From Myxococcota bacterium (GTDB lineage: Bacteria > Myxococcota_A > UBA796 > JAFGLY01): 64,000 nucleotides of DNA. Both the position numbers and the translations under genes were made by a program. Numbering within the stretch: the stretch's first letter is position 1; each line of letters begins with the position of its first letter. Below the pieces are notes generated by a model. It had not been told where the DNA came from and made no database searches. It saw only the letters and a list, made by a program, of their open reading frames with translations. Shown piece by piece: positions 32,046-42,625 of the stretch. Location: assembly GCA_024276675.1 (NCBI GenBank), contig JAJRWT010000038.1:1-64000 (forward strand). The letters are read 5' to 3'.

Positions 32046-33188
32046 TTGACACCTCGCCGGGGAGCCCGGGAGAGGGCCATCCCCTTGCTGGCGCATCCCT
32101 TGGGGCGCATGGCCTTGGGGCTCGTGGTGGCGCTGGTCGTGCTGGGCCTGGCAGAGATGGCCATGCGACTGTTCCTGGGGCCGCCCCCCGCTCCGGTGAA
32201 GGTCTATTCGGCGGTGGATGTGGATGGACGTTACCTGGAAGTACATGATGGACTGGTCCAGGTTCGTTACCAGTCCGTTCAGCCCCTGGCTCCCTTTCCC
32301 GTGCTGCCACGGGGGAGCCGGAGGATCGCCGTATTGGGAGGGAGCAGTGTCCATGCCGGGGTGCCGGAAGTCACCAGTCGGGACGAATTCCCAGCGCTGT
32401 TGGAACATCTGCTGGGTGTGCGAACATTGAACCTGGGTTCTCCAGGCCTTGACTCCTTCGACCTGGTGGAGATCAGCGGCCAGCTCGTGGACCTGGGCTT
32501 TTCCACCATCGTGATCTACGCGGGCCACAACGACTACGGAAATACCTATTTCCACCATCGTTACCAGGGGCTTTCCGGCAAGGCCGCCCTGTGGCTTCTT
32601 CCCTCCCTGGAGAACTTCCAGCTTTTCTGCCAGCTTCGTCGTGCCCTGGCATCCCGGGATGGCCGGCCCTTTTCCTGGGCCGAGCCCAGGCGCCAGGACT
32701 ACCAACCCATGAGTCCCGCCACCCGCCAGGCTGTCTTGAGGAACTTGGAGGCCAACCTTCGGCTCGTGGCCTGGACCTGCCGCAAGGCAGGCGTCCGCCT
32801 GCTGCTGGTCACGCCCGTGAGCGATCTACTCAGACCACCCACCCTCAGGACCTGCGTCGAACAACCCTGTCCCATCGCTCTCTGGCGCCAGGCCATGAAC
32901 ATGGACGACCCGCAAGACGCCGTGGCTCTGTTGAAAAGAGTCAGGGATCTGGATCAACCTCCGGTGCGGGCTCCCACCGAGGCCATTCAGGCGATTGCCA
33001 GGGTGGCATCCAGGGAAGGGGTGGAGCTGGTGGACGCCTGGCAGGAACTCCCCTGGGATTCGTACTACTCCGTGCCGGCGGACAGGCTCTTTGCCGATCA
33101 CCTGCATTTCAGCGCCCAGGGCCACGTGGCCATGGCAAAGATGTTGGCCGGGTATCTCGGTGCGGGCGAGCAGGGATCCTTCTTTTGA
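32046..33188 (+). CDS. SGNH/GDSL-hydrolase-like membrane-anchored protein
   Basis: RIAVLGGSSVHAG, IVIYAGHNDYGN, FADHLHFSAQGHVAMA; N-terminal TM; TTG start possible. Confidence 0.75.
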   Translation: MTPRRGARERAIPLLAHPLGRMALGLVVALVVLGLAEMAMRLFLGPPPAPVKVYSAVDVDGRYLEVHDGLVQVRYQSVQPLAPFPVLPRGSRRIAVLGGSSVHAGVPEVTSRDEFPALLEHLLGVRTLNLGSPGLDSFDLVEISGQLVDLGFSTIVIYAGHNDYGNTYFHHRYQGLSGKAALWLLPSLENFQLFCQLRRALASRDGRPFSWAEPRRQDYQPMSPATRQAVLRNLEANLRLVAWTCRKAGVRLLLVTPVSDLLRPPTLRTCVEQPCPIALWRQAMNMDDPQDAVALLKRVRDLDQPPVRAPTEAIQAIARVASREGVELVDAWQELPWDSYYSVPADRLFADHLHFSAQGHVAMAKMLAGYLGAGEQGSFF

Positions 33189-33373
33189 AAAAACGCCAGG
33201 ATGTAACTGACCCGAGCTTCATGTCGGGGCGACCAGTGTCCCGTTCCGGCTCAAGACATGATAGTCAAGATCGGTAATCTTCATCTGCCGTAGCCGCCCG
33301 ATGGATCCCCGGGCGTACCGCATCCGGATCCTTGCCCGTCCTGGCGAGGTTTCGGGAAAAACAGGGAGAAAAG

Positions 33374-34672
33374 ATGAAAAAGCTGACAGGAACTCTTCTG
33401 TTTACCGGAGCCATGATTCTTGGCTGTTTTGGAGGCAAGGACAAACCTTCCGGGGAAGAGCCCTCCGTCGCCGCTCCGGAACCCGTTGGAGCCGACCTGG
33501 CGGACAAGCTGGCCAACTCGGTTCCCCTGGAGCCCAACCCATCCCAGGTGGAGGTGGGTGGATGGCGATTGAGCCCCCAGCTCTGCACGATTTCAGGCAT
33601 GGACTACCTGGGCGTCAGCACCATGGACATGTTCAATTCCATCGTGGCCCTGGGGGATCGCCTGGTCCTGGCCGATGGCAAAGGGCAAGTGCAGGCTCTG
33701 CATGTTGTCAGTACGCAACCCTGTGAGCTTCAGCCGGACCCCACTTTCGGCTCTGCTGGAAAACTGGAACTGGAAGAAGAGATCAACTGGCTGAGTCGCG
33801 ACTCCCTGGGGCGGGTCATGGCTTCCAACGGGATCTTCGATGCCTACGCCATCGCGGACGGCCAGTTGGCTTTCAAGTGCGATACCAGGGGCTACGTCGA
33901 GCTCCACTCCAGTGGCGATTGGGGCATCTCCACATGGGTCAACTCCACCACCAGGCTTGTAGAGATCAAAGACCAATCCTGCTCTTCCAAGGAATGGGTC
34001 CTCAAGGATCTCGGCGACGACGAAAAACGCCAGGGCATCTTCAGCAACGTGAACACCACGGCTTTTCTGGGTGACACGATCCTGGTGGGCGGCATCGTGG
34101 CCAAGAGCATCGATCCCGATGAACCACGCATAGTCGTGGCCTATGATCGTGGCGGCCGCGAGCTTTTCCGTTTTGGCGACGACGATACCATCTCGCCCGA
34201 TGCCGTTTTCGGCTGGATCCACGCCTTGTCTCCCTGCAAGCCCGGCATCTGCGCCCTGGATTCCAACTACCGCCGCTTCAGCCTGTGGAGCGAGCGAGGC
34301 AGGTTTCTGGGTTCCGCGGACCTGGGGGATCTCCTGGGCCTGGACTACCCGTGGATCGCCGATTTCGACATGTCAACAGACGGCGGCGCCTACTTGCTGG
34401 TGGCCCAGGACCGTGAAGGTGGCGAAGTGGCGCAGGGCTTGATCTACCGCGTGGAGGGGCTTGGCGAGACCTCGCCGCCCGTGAGCAGCACCAGCCCGGC
34501 GGTCAGCCCCGCTGGGCAGACCACCACCACGGCGCCTGCAGCAAGGTGGAAGGATCGGGTCTATCCAAAGCTGCAAAGGCAGCACGCCAGTGGCGTGACG
34601 GGAAGGAAAGACCCTGCCCAGAAACGCGCCGAGAGTAGGCGCCGCAAGGAAGAGGAAGAACGGAAGAAATAG
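33374..34672 (+). CDS. Hypothetical lipoprotein with basic/acidic tail
   Basis: MKKLTGTLLFTGAMILGCFGG lipobox; C-terminus KLQRQHASGVTGRKDPAQKRAESRRRKEEEERKK. Confidence 0.65.
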   Translation: MKKLTGTLLFTGAMILGCFGGKDKPSGEEPSVAAPEPVGADLADKLANSVPLEPNPSQVEVGGWRLSPQLCTISGMDYLGVSTMDMFNSIVALGDRLVLADGKGQVQALHVVSTQPCELQPDPTFGSAGKLELEEEINWLSRDSLGRVMASNGIFDAYAIADGQLAFKCDTRGYVELHSSGDWGISTWVNSTTRLVEIKDQSCSSKEWVLKDLGDDEKRQGIFSNVNTTAFLGDTILVGGIVAKSIDPDEPRIVVAYDRGGRELFRFGDDDTISPDAVFGWIHALSPCKPGICALDSNYRRFSLWSERGRFLGSADLGDLLGLDYPWIADFDMSTDGGAYLLVAQDREGGEVAQGLIYRVEGLGETSPPVSSTSPAVSPAGQTTTTAPAARWKDRVYPKLQRQHASGVTGRKDPAQKRAESRRRKEEEERKK

Positions 34673-34824
34673 CTGCGGTTTCTTCCGGGCACGTTCTGTG
34701 GGCGGTGTGTGAACCTGAGCCCCCCCACATTTGAGCCATCAACGGGTCAAGCGAAAGAGCGAGTGCAGGGGCCTGTTGTCCCTGAGTTGCCAGAAGTCGT
34801 GATCTTCCGGGTTATTGTGGCTCC

Positions 34825-36147
34825 ATGTCTGCTCTCGTGCTGCTTTTGCTCCTCTTGGGATGTGGCGGTTCCGGGCCCTGCCATGGATCTGCCCGGGACG
34901 ACTGTCTCCTTGAACAGGTGAAGACCATGGTGGGGGACAACCCTGGAGCTGCCCTGGAGCTTGCACGGGGCATCACGGAACCCGCGAAGCGCGATCTGGC
35001 AATCTTGCACATCATCTCCAAGAGCGGCTCATTCTCCGACTCAGAGGTCCGCCGCATCTGTACCCAGGAGCTTGACTCCGAAGCCTCCCGCGACCAGTGC
35101 TCGCAGTTCCTCGACCGTCCACACCTCCGTTTCAGAGCCGAAAAATCAGAGACCACCTCCAGCATCCCAGCCAGCTTAGGCGCTCTCGAAGTGTGTGGTA
35201 ATCGCTCTGGACCGTCACTGGATCAGTGCCTCTATGCTCACGCCCTGGATATTGCTTCGTCAAGAGGGAGCGACCTCCTGGATACCATCTCTTCTATCAG
35301 CAACGACGAGACAAGGGGCTATGCGGTATGCGGAGTCCTTCGACGCCTCGGCACCCTCCCGGAGCTTCCTCCTTCTGTCGAGTTGGAATCCCTGGTCTCA
35401 TTGGCTTCCGGCCGTTTCAAGGACGAAGCCTACTCCATCCTTGGCTCCGATCTTCCATTTCGCTTCTTCAAGAGCTGTCTCCAGGGCAGATCATCTGGCT
35501 TGGACTGCGAAGAGCTGCTCACCGGCAGCAGCCTGCCGCAGGCGGTCTCGGCCTGCGCCAAGGCCGGAGATTTCGAGGATCAGTGCTTCGATCATATCTG
35601 CTCCCAGGTTGCCGAGATCGCCGTTACGGAATCCAGCAACCTGGGCGTGGAATCCTTCCCTGAGCGTCTTGAGAGCCGCATGGAGCAGGCTGTCCGCTTC
35701 GACTCACGTGTGGGCCATGTGGATGGATGTCAGTACCTGTGGGCCGGACGCAAGGCCGACCAGGTGCTCGGCAATCTTACGGACGCCGATGACCTCTGTG
35801 GTCTGCTGCCAGACGAGTCGGCGGCCATGTGTCGCTCCGGGCTGGCAGAGGTCGTTCTCCGACGGCGGCTCATGCAAAGTCCTGTAGCTGACGAGCAATC
35901 CCTGGTCCGGGAGGTCACGTTGAACCTGGACAGGGCCTTCTCCCGCTTGCCGCCGGCTCTCGTCCCTTTTATTCCCTGTGCGGCCTTCTCGGTGCTCCGG
36001 TTCGAACTCGTGACCAACCTGTCGGGCAAGCGTCTCCCCCAGGAACAGCTCGCGCACCTGGCGCTTGACGTGGATGGCTGCGCTTGGAACCCTTCCGATG
36101 TGGGCCGGGTCCGTCGTGGCAAGCCTCCCGTAGAGGGTGAGAAATAG
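34825..36147 (+). CDS. Hypothetical helical lipoprotein
   Basis: MSALVLLLLLLGCGGSGPC lipobox; helical repeat-like body with many Cys; TAG stop followed by an in-frame tail. Confidence 0.6.
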   Translation: MSALVLLLLLLGCGGSGPCHGSARDDCLLEQVKTMVGDNPGAALELARGITEPAKRDLAILHIISKSGSFSDSEVRRICTQELDSEASRDQCSQFLDRPHLRFRAEKSETTSSIPASLGALEVCGNRSGPSLDQCLYAHALDIASSRGSDLLDTISSISNDETRGYAVCGVLRRLGTLPELPPSVELESLVSLASGRFKDEAYSILGSDLPFRFFKSCLQGRSSGLDCEELLTGSSLPQAVSACAKAGDFEDQCFDHICSQVAEIAVTESSNLGVESFPERLESRMEQAVRFDSRVGHVDGCQYLWAGRKADQVLGNLTDADDLCGLLPDESAAMCRSGLAEVVLRRRLMQSPVADEQSLVREVTLNLDRAFSRLPPALVPFIPCAAFSVLRFELVTNLSGKRLPQEQLAHLALDVDGCAWNPSDVGRVRRGKPPVEGEK

Positions 36148-36295
36148 CAGAGTTACCGGGATCGGCGTGGCTCCTCTGCAAAGCTGCAAGGGCAACAACC
36201 CCGCGGCGTGACGCGAAGGAAAGCCCCGGACAGTAGGGCTGTGGATGGCGGGAGCCGCAAGCACGAGGAAGAGGAAGAACGGATCCAGGAGGCGG

Positions 36296-37777
36296 CTACT
36301 TCTTTTTCTTCCGGTTCTTCATGGCCCGTTCCGCGGGTCTGGGCGTTGGCATGGCCCGCAGCGTCTTGTCCAGGTCATCGCCTTCCCAGTAACCCCGTTC
36401 CTTGAGCACCTTCATGAAGCGTTCGTCTATCAACTGGCGTCCGCCTTCTTCGGTCTGCCTCACGCGATCATCCAGCCATTTGAGCAGCAGGTCTTCCATG
36501 GACCTGGCCCTGTCGGGGATCTGGGAGGCCAGGTTGCGGGTTTCGTCGGGATCTTGGCTGGTATCGAACAGCTCGGTGCAGGTCTTCACCAGCATCCTGC
36601 CGTGGATCTTCCCCGGGAGGTGGCCCTCCCCATCACAGCCGAAGCGCTGTAGAATCAGCTTGTAGTCCCCTGAATGTATGGATGCTGCCCTTAGGTTGGT
36701 GGAGGAGAGGGCGTCACGTTCCTGCCAGGGATCGTCATCGAGACCCATGAGGGGCAGCAGCGACTGGCCGAAAATTAGCTCGTCCGGTGGGATACCTGCC
36801 CTGGCCAGCACGGTGGGAGCCACATCCAGGCTTCGAACGAGCTGATCGTTCCGTTGGCCCCTTGTTTCCACCAACGGGTCCAGCACCAGCAGGGGCACCA
36901 GGATCACGGTGTCGTAGTGGATGGAGCCGTGTCCCAGGTGACCATGTTGGAACAGGTCCTCGCCGTGGTTCGAGGTGACCATGAGCACGGTGCGGTTTTA
37001 AATGCCCATGGATTTGATGCGGGCGAGGATGGCGCCCACGACCTGGTCGTACCATGCCAGGGCGCCATCGTAGTGAGAGATGACGTGTCGCCGTGCCTGG
37101 CTGGGCGAAAGGTCGGGGGTGATGTGTTCCCAGAGGCGATCCAGATCGCCGGCGTGACAGCTCGGAAGGGGTTGAACCCCGTAGTGCAGGGCATCGTCGG
37201 GAAGCTGTGGCTCGACGTGGTGCAGGTCGAAGTTGTGGATGAAGAGCAGGAAAGGTTCCTTTGCTTCATCGCGGAGCCATGCCTCCACGTCGCTGTGATA
37301 GTCTCCTGGATCGCAGCTATCAATGTTCTGGCAGGGAGGAGTCTCTCCGAACCGTCTGCTGAAATCGGAGACGGTGCTGGGGAAGGTGTTTCCCCAGAAA
37401 GCCCTGGTCTGATAGCCGTAGTATTGGAGGATCTCGGGAAAGGTCCGCACACCCGGCTCGAACCACGAGGCCATGTCGCCCACGAAATCGGTCACGGGCG
37501 GGTGCCTGCCAGTGAGCAGTCCCGAGAGCGCCGGAAGGGTCCAACCGGCCGGGGCGACTGCCCTGGTGAAGAGCAGGCCCTGCTGGCCGAGCTGGAACAG
37601 GTTGGGGGCCAGCGGCTTGCCGTCCCTGGTTGCCCACATTCGGTCCACGCGCATGGAGTCGATGTCCAGGATGATGAAGTTGGGGCGCTCCGCTGCGGGC
37701 GAGTCTGGTGAGGGCAGTCGTTGGGGGCCGGGGCTGCACGAGCAGAGCCCCAGGATGGACAGGATCAAGAAGCTCAA
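36296..37777 (-). pseudogene. Sulfatase-family (alkaline phosphatase superfamily) lipoprotein interrupted by one in-frame TAA
   Basis: ORFs 36998..37777 and 36296..36988 are the same frame: ...LARIKSMGI*NRTVLMVTSNHGEDLFQHGHLGHG...; TAA at 36998-37000 (minus). Confidence 0.8.
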
Positions 37778-39765
37778 GGCTGCCCCGCGTTGCTTTCCGT
37801 GGGCGCAGGAAACGGACTCTGGTCAGAAACGGGAGCAGCTCCCTGGCGGCGAGAAGGCAGATTCGAAGATTGCCTGGAAGTGGACATTCCGTTCCCCCGG
37901 TCAGCCGTGCTGCCCTGTGGGCGGGCTGCGGGCGGATGTGGTGGATTCAGGGATCGAGGATCCCGGATCTGGTACAGGGCAATGGCATCTGCTGGATAGA
38001 CTACTGGTTCACCGATGGCGGCATCGAAGAGTGTTCGGGTCGGATTGCGGGTTTCGGGCGGAAGCTGGCCCTGGTGGAGAACCAGGTAGCAGAATTCCCG
38101 CGAGGCCAACCAGCGCAGTGAGGAACTCCAATCCACGCCTTCAGAAGCCGGCTTTCCCTTGAGCAGGCCGACGGCCGCCAGCATGAGCCGGGTGCGGTAG
38201 GGATCTCTGGCTTGGTTGCCCTTGTCCACGACGGACAGTCCTTTGCCGTGGAGGGCCTGGTAGAAGATCTGTATCTGGTTGAGCCGGGAAAAGGAGTCAA
38301 CCCACCGGGGAGCCAGTTCCTGGAGAAAGCCGAGTTCGCAGGGATACTCGACGATTCCATAGACACGCCCCACGTCTGGGAGATCCCTGTAGGCGCGGGG
38401 AAGCTCCACCCGGGTGATGTTCAACGGGAATGGTGTCGGTGAAACCAGCAGGTAATCGGCCATGACCGGGACCAGGAGTCCCAGTCCCAGGAATGTGCGC
38501 CCACGCACGCGGGGAATAATGGACTCAACGCCCAGCGCCACCAGCAGGCCCAGGGCCAGGTAGGCCACCACCACGAAGCGGTAGCTGAAGATCACGGCTT
38601 TTCCCACGACCGTGTGGTCCAGGGCAGCCAGGGGAAGGGCGAAGCTCAGGTCGGTACCGGGTACACGGCCTTCTCGCCCCATGGCCAGGGTCGAGAAGAG
38701 GATCACCATCAGCCATGGCAGGACGGCGCGGCGCCCCAGCTTCCAGGTGGCCAGCAGGGCCAGTGCCAATGCCACCAGGCCCAGGTAGGCCAGGTGGTTT
38801 TCGGCGGATACCAATTCCCCGGAGTGCCACCAGGTTCCACCGTAGCTCAACTGCCGCGGAAGAAACAGATCCGGAAGTTTGGCGGAGAGTTCCCTGATAG
38901 TCGCGGAATCGAAGGGTGCTGGAGACAGCAGACTCTGCTGCCGGCCAGAATAGAAGCCGTACAGTGGGAAGCAGGCTGCGGCTGCACCGATGGCCGCCAG
39001 CAGCAGGGCAGCCAGAGAAATGGCCTTTTCCCGCCAGGAGTTCTGCAACGCAACGGCAGCGAGGCCGGCCAGCGAACACAGCATGGCTGCAGAGACCATG
39101 TAGTAGGGGCTACTGGCCAGGCACACGGGGGCCAAAAGCCAGACCAGGGGAACAAAGAACCAGCGCCGCTTCCGCCCGGTTTGCCAGACCGCCAGGAGAA
39201 GCAGGGCTATCCATGCGTGGTTGTACTTGGCCAACTGCCCGTTTGAGACCACTCCCAGCACGTAGGGGTTGAAGCCGAAGATGAGCCCCGCGAATGTCGA
39301 GCCCAGGCGGCTGGCGCCAAGATCCCTGGCAAGAAGGTACGCGGCCCAGGGGGCCAGGGCCAGTACCGCCAATACGGTGAGGTTGAAGCTGCTCACCACC
39401 GGCAGGACGTTCCGGAACAGAGTCCCCAATAAGAGGTTGAACCAGCCCACGAACACCACCTTGCCGCCGCGCGGGTAGTCCAGTACGCTCGTGAGCAGCG
39501 TCGGTTCGCCATCTGGAGATACTTGAAACCGCAGGTAGTCCGGGTTGTTCAGCCCCTTGTGGACGAGCTCCATGGCCCAGGCATGGGACCATTGGAACTT
39601 GCCGTCGATGAAAAAATGGTCCAGGTCGAGAGCCAGGGGCCAGGTGAAGAGAACAGCGGCCATGAGGCATGGAAGCAGGGCCACCACGATTTCGAGCAAG
39701 GTCAGGCCGCCGGGGGCGGTGTTCCGGCCAACTGCCTTCGTTCCATCCGGAGGGGAGGATCTCAC
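37774..39765 (-). CDS. Polytopic membrane protein (GT-C/YfhO-like), 4-nt overlap with sulfatase gene
   Basis: Many TM helices; APWAAYLLARDLGASRLGSTFAGLIFGFNPYVLGVVSNGQLAKYNHAWIALLLLAVW. Confidence 0.65.
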   Translation of the reverse strand: MRSSPPDGTKAVGRNTAPGGLTLLEIVVALLPCLMAAVLFTWPLALDLDHFFIDGKFQWSHAWAMELVHKGLNNPDYLRFQVSPDGEPTLLTSVLDYPRGGKVVFVGWFNLLLGTLFRNVLPVVSSFNLTVLAVLALAPWAAYLLARDLGASRLGSTFAGLIFGFNPYVLGVVSNGQLAKYNHAWIALLLLAVWQTGRKRRWFFVPLVWLLAPVCLASSPYYMVSAAMLCSLAGLAAVALQNSWREKAISLAALLLAAIGAAAACFPLYGFYSGRQQSLLSPAPFDSATIRELSAKLPDLFLPRQLSYGGTWWHSGELVSAENHLAYLGLVALALALLATWKLGRRAVLPWLMVILFSTLAMGREGRVPGTDLSFALPLAALDHTVVGKAVIFSYRFVVVAYLALGLLVALGVESIIPRVRGRTFLGLGLLVPVMADYLLVSPTPFPLNITRVELPRAYRDLPDVGRVYGIVEYPCELGFLQELAPRWVDSFSRLNQIQIFYQALHGKGLSVVDKGNQARDPYRTRLMLAAVGLLKGKPASEGVDWSSSLRWLASREFCYLVLHQGQLPPETRNPTRTLFDAAIGEPVVYPADAIALYQIRDPRSLNPPHPPAARPQGSTADRGNGMSTSRQSSNLPSRRQGAAPVSDQSPFPAPTESNAGQP

Positions 39766-39874
39766 GTTTCCGGCCTTCTCGGGTCATTCATCCTGGAGCT
39801 TCGAGGGTGGCCACCACCCTGGCCATGACGTAGTCTGTATCTGCCGAACAGCCAACCCAGAACTGGGAGTACAG

Positions 39875-40438
39875 GTGGGCCACCAGGGTAGAGGCACTCG
39901 AAACGCCACGTTGCTCCTGCTTGTTGCATGGATCGGCCTGGCAGCCTGGATCGCCACGAGGGAAGGACCTGTTCGCACTCTTGTCCTGCCCCCATTCCGC
40001 GAAGACGTCGCCCCGGGCAGCCCTCCGCGCTCGGTGGAGCCCTTGGCTGTGTCTGGAAGCCGGCTGGTTGTCTGCACGGAGGCCGGCGTCCATGGTCCAC
40101 CAACCGATGAAACCTCTGCGGTAGACATCTCCGGTACACTGGAGTTCAAGGGCAGGCTGGTTGGAGAGATCCTCATTGAGGTGTGTGCCCCCGGATCATC
40201 CACCGTGATCCACCACCTGGTGTGCCCGGGACTCGGTCGTTTCAACGCCCGCTTGCCGCGGGACCTGGGGAAGGTGGTTCTGCTGGCCGTCATGGATGGG
40301 GATCTCGATGGTCCCTCTCTTGAAGACCCCGCCGCCACGACCAGGTCCATCATCGACACCACCGCGGGACCGGTGTCCGGGCTGTTCTTCAAGCTCGAAG
40401 AGGGAGCCACGCCTTCTTCCTGCGGCGTCCTGGAATGA
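39875..40438 (+). CDS. Small secreted/membrane-anchored hypothetical protein
   Basis: GTG start possible; TLLLLVAWIGLAAWIATREG then beta-rich domain. Confidence 0.45.
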   Translation: MGHQGRGTRNATLLLLVAWIGLAAWIATREGPVRTLVLPPFREDVAPGSPPRSVEPLAVSGSRLVVCTEAGVHGPPTDETSAVDISGTLEFKGRLVGEILIEVCAPGSSTVIHHLVCPGLGRFNARLPRDLGKVVLLAVMDGDLDGPSLEDPAATTRSIIDTTAGPVSGLFFKLEEGATPSSCGVLE

Positions 40439-40472
40439 CTCCCCTGTCCTGGCGGTAGGGTATCAGGCGCCA

Positions 40473-42599
40473 TCAAGGCGCTCTTTGATCTTGCAACAGC
40501 TTGAAGGAGCGTCCAGGCACACCAGGGCGCAGATCGATGAAAGGATTTGAATCCCGGAGGACCTGGCCGGACAGGCCCAGGAAGCTGGTTCGTGGGAGAA
40601 GAACTGCCCGTTCCAGCAGGGCAGTGCGGCTTTGATTGTCAAGCGGGAAGACCACCGCGCCGTCGGAGAAGACCAGGCCCTCGTCCAGCATGGGAGTCAA
40701 CACCTCCAGCAGGCTGTCCACTTGCCGGCCATTGAAGAAGGGGACGTGGACCACGATGAAGCGGTAGCCCAATTCCCGCAGCCGTGGAAGCTCCCAGAAA
40801 TCCTCGGGTTCCGTGTCCGCCGGGACTTGCTGCAGCGTTCCTCCTCTCTGGAGAATCACCACCGAGCGTACCAGCAAGACTTCCCCGGCCACGGTGGGTT
40901 CGACACCCACACGTATGGCCATGTCCACGGGCCGATGATGCTGGGCCTGGTACCAGAAATATATCCGCCAGTCGTTGCTGCCCGCGAACACGGGCATGTT
41001 CAGGACCGCCCCCGGCAGGTCCAGCTCTCCCAACAGGATGGCGTGGGGCGAGGGGCGGGTCTCTGTCGTTACCAGTGGAAGCCTGTAGCCTGGATAGAAG
41101 AGGATTTCGGCCAGCGAGGCAGCAGCCAGGGCCACCAGCAGCGAGTTCAGCAACAGGATCTTCCGGGCCGGCAGCAGCCGTCCCAACAGGTTCCACGAGT
41201 GGCGATTGGCGAGATGCCTGGACAGGGCCCGTCGTGGCAGCGACTGGCGTTCCGCGATGGATTCGGTATGTGCGACAGCATTCACGGTGGGAGCCTTGCA
41301 TGTACCGGGCTCACGGGCCAGGTGGGCCAGCCAGTTGAGCAGGGTGGCCAGGCCCAGGGAGAGAAAAAGTGCCCCAGGAGTGGCAAACCTGTGGGGCAAG
41401 GTCATACGGGCTAGAGGATCCAGGTTTGTCGCAAGGTAGGCCCAGGGCAGGAAGATCATGTTGTCCGGGGCGCCCACGGGCCAGCCCTGGTAGCAGATGA
41501 CCGGTCCCAGACTCAGGGCCAGGAAGAACAGAGCCAGGGCTGCCCAGATCCAGGCCCAGGGCTGGTGGCGGCGTGGCGAGGCCTGGCCTGTCCGGGTTGC
41601 GCTCACAAGGAGGGGGGCGGCCATCGCCAGAGCGAAGAGCAAGATGCCCGGGTACACGAGATCCTGGAACGGGGTGTCCGCCGTGGCCAGGGGAAGGGGA
41701 GCCATGGGTCGCAGCAGGTGGACCAGGTCCGACGTGGCGGGTGCCTGCAAGATGGACTGGGGGGCCACCAGCGCCAGGCTGTCGGCGGCGGACAGGCTGG
41801 CGGACATGGCCCATGCCTGCGGTAGAGCCAACAGCCCACCGATGAACAGGGTGACAGCGAGCCAGGGGAGTGCTCGCTTCCAGGTCAGCGATTCCTTCCA
41901 TTGCCAGAGAGCCAGCGCCAGGATGGGCGGCGAGGCAAGGGCCATGCTCAAGGTGTAGTAGGGGTTGTTGAGGGGCAGTAGTGCCAGGATCAGGCCCGCC
42001 ATGAGGGCGTTGCGCCAGCCGGGGGCTTTGATGGTGCGTAGCATGGCCCACAACCAGAGAGGCATCCAGCCGGTGGCCATGGCCTCCAGGTTGCCGTTGT
42101 ATGCCTCGCCGATGGTGTGCGGACAGAACGAGAAGGTCAGGCTGGCCAGGGCTGCGGGAAACCTGGAAAGTCCCAGCTCTCGGCACAGCAGGAAGAAGGC
42201 TCCACCCGAGAGCAGGAAAAGGGAGATCTCTTCGGTGTTGAAGGCTGCTGCAAGCCCGAAGACGGCCTGTACCGGGAGCATTAGGAAGGTCCAGAACTGG
42301 TCCTTCAGCCAGAGAGTGCCGCCAAAGGGAAAATCCAGCATCTCCAGGTGGAAGGGTAGACGGTGGAGATCCACCACCTGGTGCCACATGCAGTAGTGAC
42401 CCCACAGAAAAGACCAGGTCTCGGTGGTGGTGGAGCCGGCGATTCTGGGGGCGGCATTCCAGCCCGGGGGAGAGAGTAGGTCCCAGAACAGGAGCAACAA
42501 GACGGGCAGGTGCAGGCCCAGGGTCAACACGATTCCCCGCCAGTCCAGGGGACGGGCCCTGGGGCCGGTGGAACTGTCCTGGCTGTGGTGTCGTTGCAT
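40473..42599 (-). CDS. Polytopic membrane protein (GT-C/YfhO-like)
   Basis: LLSGGAFFLLCRELGLSRFPAALASLTFSFCPHTIGEAYNGNLEAMATGWMPLWLWAML; many TM helices. Confidence 0.65.
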   Translation of the reverse strand: MQRHHSQDSSTGPRARPLDWRGIVLTLGLHLPVLLLLFWDLLSPPGWNAAPRIAGSTTTETWSFLWGHYCMWHQVVDLHRLPFHLEMLDFPFGGTLWLKDQFWTFLMLPVQAVFGLAAAFNTEEISLFLLSGGAFFLLCRELGLSRFPAALASLTFSFCPHTIGEAYNGNLEAMATGWMPLWLWAMLRTIKAPGWRNALMAGLILALLPLNNPYYTLSMALASPPILALALWQWKESLTWKRALPWLAVTLFIGGLLALPQAWAMSASLSAADSLALVAPQSILQAPATSDLVHLLRPMAPLPLATADTPFQDLVYPGILLFALAMAAPLLVSATRTGQASPRRHQPWAWIWAALALFFLALSLGPVICYQGWPVGAPDNMIFLPWAYLATNLDPLARMTLPHRFATPGALFLSLGLATLLNWLAHLAREPGTCKAPTVNAVAHTESIAERQSLPRRALSRHLANRHSWNLLGRLLPARKILLLNSLLVALAAASLAEILFYPGYRLPLVTTETRPSPHAILLGELDLPGAVLNMPVFAGSNDWRIYFWYQAQHHRPVDMAIRVGVEPTVAGEVLLVRSVVILQRGGTLQQVPADTEPEDFWELPRLRELGYRFIVVHVPFFNGRQVDSLLEVLTPMLDEGLVFSDGAVVFPLDNQSRTALLERAVLLPRTSFLGLSGQVLRDSNPFIDLRPGVPGRSFKLLQDQRAP

Positions 42600-42625
42600 T
42601 TCTTGCCTGGGAGTAACATATTGAT

